From: Macrostomum hystrix
Taxonomy: Eukaryota > Platyhelminthes > Macrostomidae
Assembly (NCBI GenBank): GCA_950097015.1
Contig: CATNEN010000024.1
Span: forward strand, 3,291,501-3,355,500
DNA: 64,000 bases
Reading direction: 5' to 3'
Within the stretch, counting starts at the first letter, position 1; the number at the start of each line of letters is the position of its first letter. Shown piece after piece: positions 59,241-64,000 of the stretch. The translations under genes and the position numbers were made by a program. The notes below the pieces were generated by a model that saw only the letters and a program-made list of their open reading frames with translations, did not search any database and was not told the DNA's origin.

Positions 59241-59882
59241 CCCGTTAAATCCACATTGCCAGCATCTGTCGCTGGCCAAAGTGTTTCAGATATAATGCAT
59301 TAACAGCTGAAACACAGTGATTTGCGTGAGGAAAAATTATTTTCAGAGAGAAAATCAAAGCAGAAGACGACAACGACGTAGAAGAAGAATCGACACAGAC
59401 CGGGTGAAACGAACGGATGGATGGATCAGCAAATAGTGGCCTCGGTGTCCTGGCATCCCCGCCAACCCTAGCGCGTCTGCTCCCGTCTCACGGGCGGCAC
59501 CCACCCCATCCTCCGGCCAGGCCGCACTCCACACACACACGCACACACAGCGAGAGGGATGCACTTTCCCATCCAAGCGACCAACCGCTCCTTCTCTCTC
59601 CCTCGGTCTCGCTCTCTAGTTTTCTAGTCCTTCTCCAGTAGCTCGCAATATCCCCCCCAGAACCTTCCTCGGCAAATTGCGACTTCGCTTTCGTTGAAGC
59701 TTGTTCGGCGAGCACCTTTTCAAACTCGACTGATTTCTTAGAAAAACCGGCTGCAACAATCACACTTTGTACAGACTGTTTTACTAGCTAGAATACACAG
59801 AATGCGACCGATTGTATTTATTGCACCTGTAATCTGAACTACATTATATTTGCCTAGAGGTCAAGTGCAGGACAGTATCGTC
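59241..59882. other. Probable promoter/5' region of the gene starting at 59883
   Basis: GC-rich 59430-59600 with pyrimidine tracts (CTCTCTCCCTCGGTCTCGCT) and a short ACACACACGCACACACAG run. No TATA box seen. Nothing else recognised. Confidence 0.35.
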
Positions 59883-59996
59883 ATGCTCTGCTGCTGTCGC
59901 TGCTTCGGCAGCAAGGCCAGCACGACTGACAAGCGGCAACCCGCTCCATCAACTCAGCCAGCCACCGCGCGTCCGTCAAATGGAGCTGCTCTGCAT
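59883..59996 (+). CDS. Probable first coding exon of an unrecognised gene (cysteine-rich N-terminus)
   Basis: ATG at 59883 opens MLCCCRCFGSKASTTDK and continues with a Pro/Ala/Thr-rich stretch to NGAALH, then a good donor (CAT|GTGAGC) at the end of a full codon. Clusters of cysteines directly after the initiator, followed by basic residues, are typical of palmitoylated, membrane-anchored proteins (GAP-43 begins MLCCMRR). No later exon is visible before the window ends. The gene is not recognised. The following intron contains a 16-bp array and a 24-bp array. Confidence rests on codon composition, the donor and the motif; it could also be part of a longer exon starting upstream. Confidence 0.45.
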
Positions 59997-60035
59997 GTGA
60001 GCTGCGTGGTTGCAACCCTTGCCATACTTTATGGG

Positions 60036-60465
60036 AGAGTCCAGTGAAGGGAGAGTCCAGTGAAGGGAGAGTCCAGTGAAGGGAGAGTCCAGTGAAGGGA
60101 GAGTCCAGTGAAGGGAGAATCCAGTGAAGGGAGAGTCCAGTGAAGGGAGAGTCCAGTGAAGGGAGAGTCCAGTGAAGGGAGAGTCCAGTGAAGGGAGAGT
60201 CCAGTGAAGGGAGAGTCCAGTGAAGGGAGAGTCCAGTGAAGGGAGAGTCCAGTGAAGGGAGAGTCCAATGAAGGGAGAGTCCAGTGAAGGGAGAGTCCAG
60301 TGAAGGGAGAGTCCAGTGAAGGGAGAGTCCAGTGAAGGGAGAGTCCAGTGAAGGGAGAGTCCAGTGAAGGGAGAGTCCAGTGAAGGGAGAGTCCAGTGAA
60401 GGGAGAGTCCAGTGAAGGGAGAGTCCAGTGAAGGGAGAGTCCAGTGAAGGAAGGGAGAGTCCTTT
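60036..60465 (+). repeat. 16-bp minisatellite (GGGAGAGTCCAGTGAA)
   Basis: About 27 almost perfect copies (single changes GAATCC and CCAATG), starting 40 bases after the donor of the 59883 exon. Not divisible by three, yet the minus strand stays open for 225 codons because no stop occurs in any phase of the unit. Confidence 0.97.
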
Positions 60466-60990
60466 AAGAGAGAGACCAGTTAAAGGAGGCATTGTGCCCA
60501 GCCTAATCGAGAAGTACTTTCTACCCTCAGAACAATGGCATTGAAATAAACGTTTCAATGATCTCAGCTAATGCTCAGGGACCTGCTAATTATGAACAAC
60601 ACAAAAGGACTCGGGCATTAAGCTAGACTTTCTGTTACTTTGCTCTAAAATGGAATCACATAAGCAAAAAGTATGTGGAAATATTTTAGGATCAAATGCC
60701 AACAGGCGGGTGTCTATTTCCCTGCTTAATTCACTGATTTTAAATCGTGCATATGTGTATTAATCACACGGAGGTCACATCTCACCTGAAAGGCTCATCA
60801 CCTAAACTCAAACTGGACACTAAATCCTGCAGCTATTCAACTTCTGTACGAGTAAATTGCTAATCGTACCCTAGTCAGAATTTAAAACTTTTTCTAGATT
60901 TCAAATTTTCCGTTAAACATCTATCTTTGAATGCTCTTATTCCCCTTTTCACACCCATCTTACCTCACTATTTTCAGGTCTCAACATCTC
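60466..60990. other. Unique AT-rich sequence
   Basis: About 500 bases, nothing recognised. Confidence 0.5.
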
Positions 60991-60994
60991 TCTC

Positions 60995-63225
60995 TTGTCT
61001 CATCTCAGCATCTCTGTCTTGTCTCATCTCAGCATCTCTGTCTTGTCTCATCTCAGCATCTCACTCTTGTCTCATCTCAGCATCTCTCTCTTGTCTCATC
61101 TCAGCATCTCTGTCTTGTCTCATCTCAGCATCTCTGTCTTGTCTCATCTCAGCATCTCACTCTTGTCTCATCTCAGCATCTCTCGTGTCTCATCTCAGCA
61201 TCTCTGTCTTGTCTCATCTCAGCATCTCTGTCTTGTCTCATCTCAGCATCTCACTCTTGTCTCATCTCAGCATCTCTCGTGTCTCATCTCAGCATCTCTC
61301 TTGTCTCATCTCAGCATCTCTCTTGTCTCATCTCAGCATCTCACTCTTGTCTCATCTCAGCATCTCTGTCTTGTCTCATCTCAGCATCTCACTCTTGTCT
61401 CATCTCAGCATCTCTGTCTTGTCTCATCTCAGCATCTCACTCTTGTCTCATCTCAGCATCTCTGTCTTGTCTCATCTCAGCATCTCACTCTTGTCTCATC
61501 TCAGCATCTCTCTCTTGTCTCATCTCAGCATCTCACTCTTGTCTCATCTCAGCATCTCTCTCTTGTCTCATCTCAGCATCTCACTCTTGTCTCATCTCAG
61601 CATCTCTGTCTTGTCTCATCTCAGCATCTCACTCTTGTCTCATGTCAGCATGTCTCTCTTGTCTCATCTCAGCATCTCTGTCTTGTCTCATCTCAGCATC
61701 TCTCTCTTGTCTCATCTCAGCATCTCTGTCTTGTCTCATCTCAGCATCTCTCTTGTCTCATCTCAGCATCTCTGTCTTGTCTCATCTCAGCATCTCTGTC
61801 TTGTCTCATCTCAGCATGTCTCTCTTGTTTCATCTCAGCATCTCTGTCTTGTCTCATGTCAGCATGTCTCTCTTGTCTCATCTCAGCATCTCTGTCTTGT
61901 CTCATGTCAGCATCTCTCTCTTGTCTCATCTCAGCATCTCTGTCTTGTCTCATCTCAGCATCTCTCTTGTTTCATCTCAGCATCTCACTCTTGTCTCATG
62001 TCAGCATGTCTCTCTTGTCTCATCTCAGCATCTCTGTCTTGTCTCATGTCAGCATCTCTCTCTTGTCTCATCTCAGCATCTCTGTCTTGTCTCATCTCAG
62101 CATCTCTCTTGTCTCATCTCAGCATCTCTGTCTTGTCTCATCTCAGCATCTCACTCTTGTCTCATCTCAGCATGTCTCTCTTGTTTCATCTCAGCATCTC
62201 TGTCTTGTCTCATCTCAGCATGTCTCTCTTGTCTCATCTCAGCATGTCTCTCTTGTCTCATCTCAGCATCTCTCTTGTCAGATCTCAGCATTTCTCTCTT
62301 GTCAGATTCTCAGCATCTCTGTATTGTCTCATCTCAGGATCTCTCTTGTCTCATCTCATTTTCTCTCTCTCTTGTCTCATCTCAGCATCTCTGTCTTGTC
62401 TCATGTCAGCATCTCACTCTTGTCTCATCTCAGCATCTCTCTCTTGTCTCATCTCAGCATCTCTCTTGTCTCATCTCAGCATCTCTGTCTTGTCTCATCT
62501 CAGCATCTCACTCTTGTCTCATCTCAGCATCTCTCTCTTGTCTCATCTCAGCATCTCACTCTTGTCTCATCTCAGCATCTCTCTCTTGTCTCATCTCAGC
62601 ATCTCTGTCTTGTCTCATGTCAGCATCTCTCTCTTGTCTCATCTCAGCATCTCTGTCTTGTCTCATCTCAGCATCTCACTCTTGTCTCATCTCAGCATCT
62701 CTCTCTTGTCTCATCTCAGCATCTCACTCTTGTCTCATCTCAGCATCTCTCTCTTGTCTCATCTCAGCATCTCTGTCTTGTCTCATGTCAGCATCTCTCT
62801 CTTGTCTCATCTCAGCATCTCTGTCTTGTCTCATCTCAGCATCTCTCTCTTGTCTCATCTCAGCATCTCTCTCTTGTCTCATCTCAGCATTTTCTCTTGT
62901 CTCATCTCATTTTCTCTCTCTCTTGTCTCATCTCAGCATCTCTCTTGTCAGATCTCAGCATTTCTCTCTTGTCAGATTCTTAGCATCTCTGTATTGTCTC
63001 ATCTCAGCATCTCTCTTGTCTCATCTCAGCATCTCTCTTGTCTCATCTCAGCATCTCTCTTATCTCATCTCAGCATTTCTCTCTTGTCAGATTCTCAGCA
63101 TCTCTGTCTTGTCTCATCTCAGCATGTCTCTCTTGTCTCATCTCAGCATCTCTGTCTTGTCTCATCTCAGCATCTCTCTCTTGTCTCATCTCAGCATCTC
63201 TCTTGTCTCATCTCAGCATCTCAGT
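60995..63225 (+). repeat. 24/21-bp minisatellite (TCTTGTCTCATCTCAGCATC)
   Basis: About 95 copies over 2.2 kb. Variants are CTCTGTC, CTCTCTC, CTCACTC and CTCTC (21-22 bp), plus CATGTCAGCATGTC. A diverged phrase (TTGTCAGATCTCAGCATTTC, TTGTCAGATTCTCAGC) occurs near 62275, 62945 and 63070, marking block duplication. The plus strand is pyrimidine-rich and contains TCTCAG acceptor-like words in every unit. Confidence 0.97.
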
Positions 63226-63256
63226 CTTGTCTCTACAATTTTCGTTATACATGGCC

Positions 63257-64000
63257 ATATTATAATAACTGTAAGATTCGCAGAATGAGCCAATTTTTTA
63301 GAGAATGATAACTTGTTATCGCAGAATGAGCCTATTTATTAGAGAATGATAACTTGTTATCGCAGAATGAGCCTATTTATTAGAGAATGATAACTTGTTT
63401 TCGCAGAATGAGCCAATTTATTAGAGAATGATAACTTGTTATCGCAGAATGAGCCAATTTATTAGAGAATGATAACTTGTTATCGCAGAATGAGCCAATT
63501 TTTTAGAGAATGATAACTTGTTATCGCAGAATGAGCCTATTTATTAGAGAATGATAACTTGTTATCGCAGAATGAGCCTATTTATTAGAGAATGATAACT
63601 TGTTATCGCAGAATCAGCCAATTTATTAGAGAATGATAACTTGTTATCGCAGAATGAGCCAATTTATTAGAGAATGATAACTTGTTATCGCAGAATGAGC
63701 CAATTTATTAGAGAATGATAACTTGTTATCGCAGAATGAGCCTATTTATTAGAGAATGATAACTTGTTATCGCAGAATGAGCCTATTTATTAGAGAATGA
63801 TAACTTGTTATCGCAGAATGAGCCTATTTATTAGAGAATGATAACTTGTTTTCGCAGAATGAGCCTATTTATTAGAGAATGATAACTTGTTATCGCAGAA
63901 TGAGCCAATTTATTAGAGAATGATAACTTGTTATCGCAGAATGAGCCTATTTATTAGAGAATGATAACTTGTTATCGCAGAATGAGCCTATTTATTAGAG
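63257..64000 (+). repeat. 41-bp minisatellite, continues past window end
   Basis: About 18 copies built on GAGAATGATAACTTGTTATC and GCAGAATGAGCCTATTTATT. The unit contains the palindrome GATAACTTGTTATC. Variants are CCAATTTA and TTTTCGC. Confidence 0.97.

Noticed and set aside
60927-63308. Three overlapping plus-strand frames of 660-790 codons
   Set aside because: All three frames of the 24/21-bp array are open, which is a unit property rather than coding selection.

Overview
The window is animal nuclear DNA. It holds multi-exon genes with GT-AG introns that encode metazoan proteins (a DEAH helicase, a BTB-kelch protein, an otopetrin, a bZIP factor, mitochondrial glycine decarboxylase and TMEM115), tRNA-derived SINEs, and a TTAGGG-type telomeric block. 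It looks like an invertebrate, with GC-rich exons in AT-rich surroundings. A flatworm or another lophotrochozoan is possible, but the phylum cannot be fixed from sequence alone. Nothing prokaryotic is present.

Layout, left to right. 1-2319 (+): last two exons of a DHX35-like helicase. 3911-7108 (+): BTB-kelch gene. 7109-11412: two large G-rich minisatellites. 12171-14844 (+): complete otopetrin proton-channel gene. 16266-16498: SINE joined to telomeric repeats. 16999-18559: tandemly duplicated minisatellite overlapping the 3' end of a minus-strand bZIP/polyQ gene (18534-21968), whose intron carries a SINE and a MITE-like element. 22195-27950: minisatellites only. 27951-30938: foldback-like element with nearly identical inverted arms. 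31989-43555 (-): complete 12-exon GLDC gene. 43556-44143: head-to-head promoter shared with TMEM115 (44144-47661, +). 48440-64000: mostly minisatellites, with one probable first exon of an unrecognised gene at 59883.

By my rough tally about 27 kb of the 64 kb is tandem repeat, in about 30 arrays with unrelated units of 5 to 49 bp. Many lie inside introns or 3' flanks of intact genes. Nearly all the long open frames here are by-products of arrays whose period is divisible by three; the real coding sequence lies in the six recognisable genes.

GLDC is the P-protein of the mitochondrial glycine cleavage system, TMEM115 a Golgi membrane protein, otopetrin a plasma-membrane proton channel, and DHX35 a spliceosome-associated helicase. 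There is no sign that they form a pathway; they are ordinary neighbours in a repeat-inflated genome. The most notable features are the foldback element, SINE copies inserted exactly at splice sites, an array seeded by an exon-intron junction, and a kelch gene without a visible start codon.
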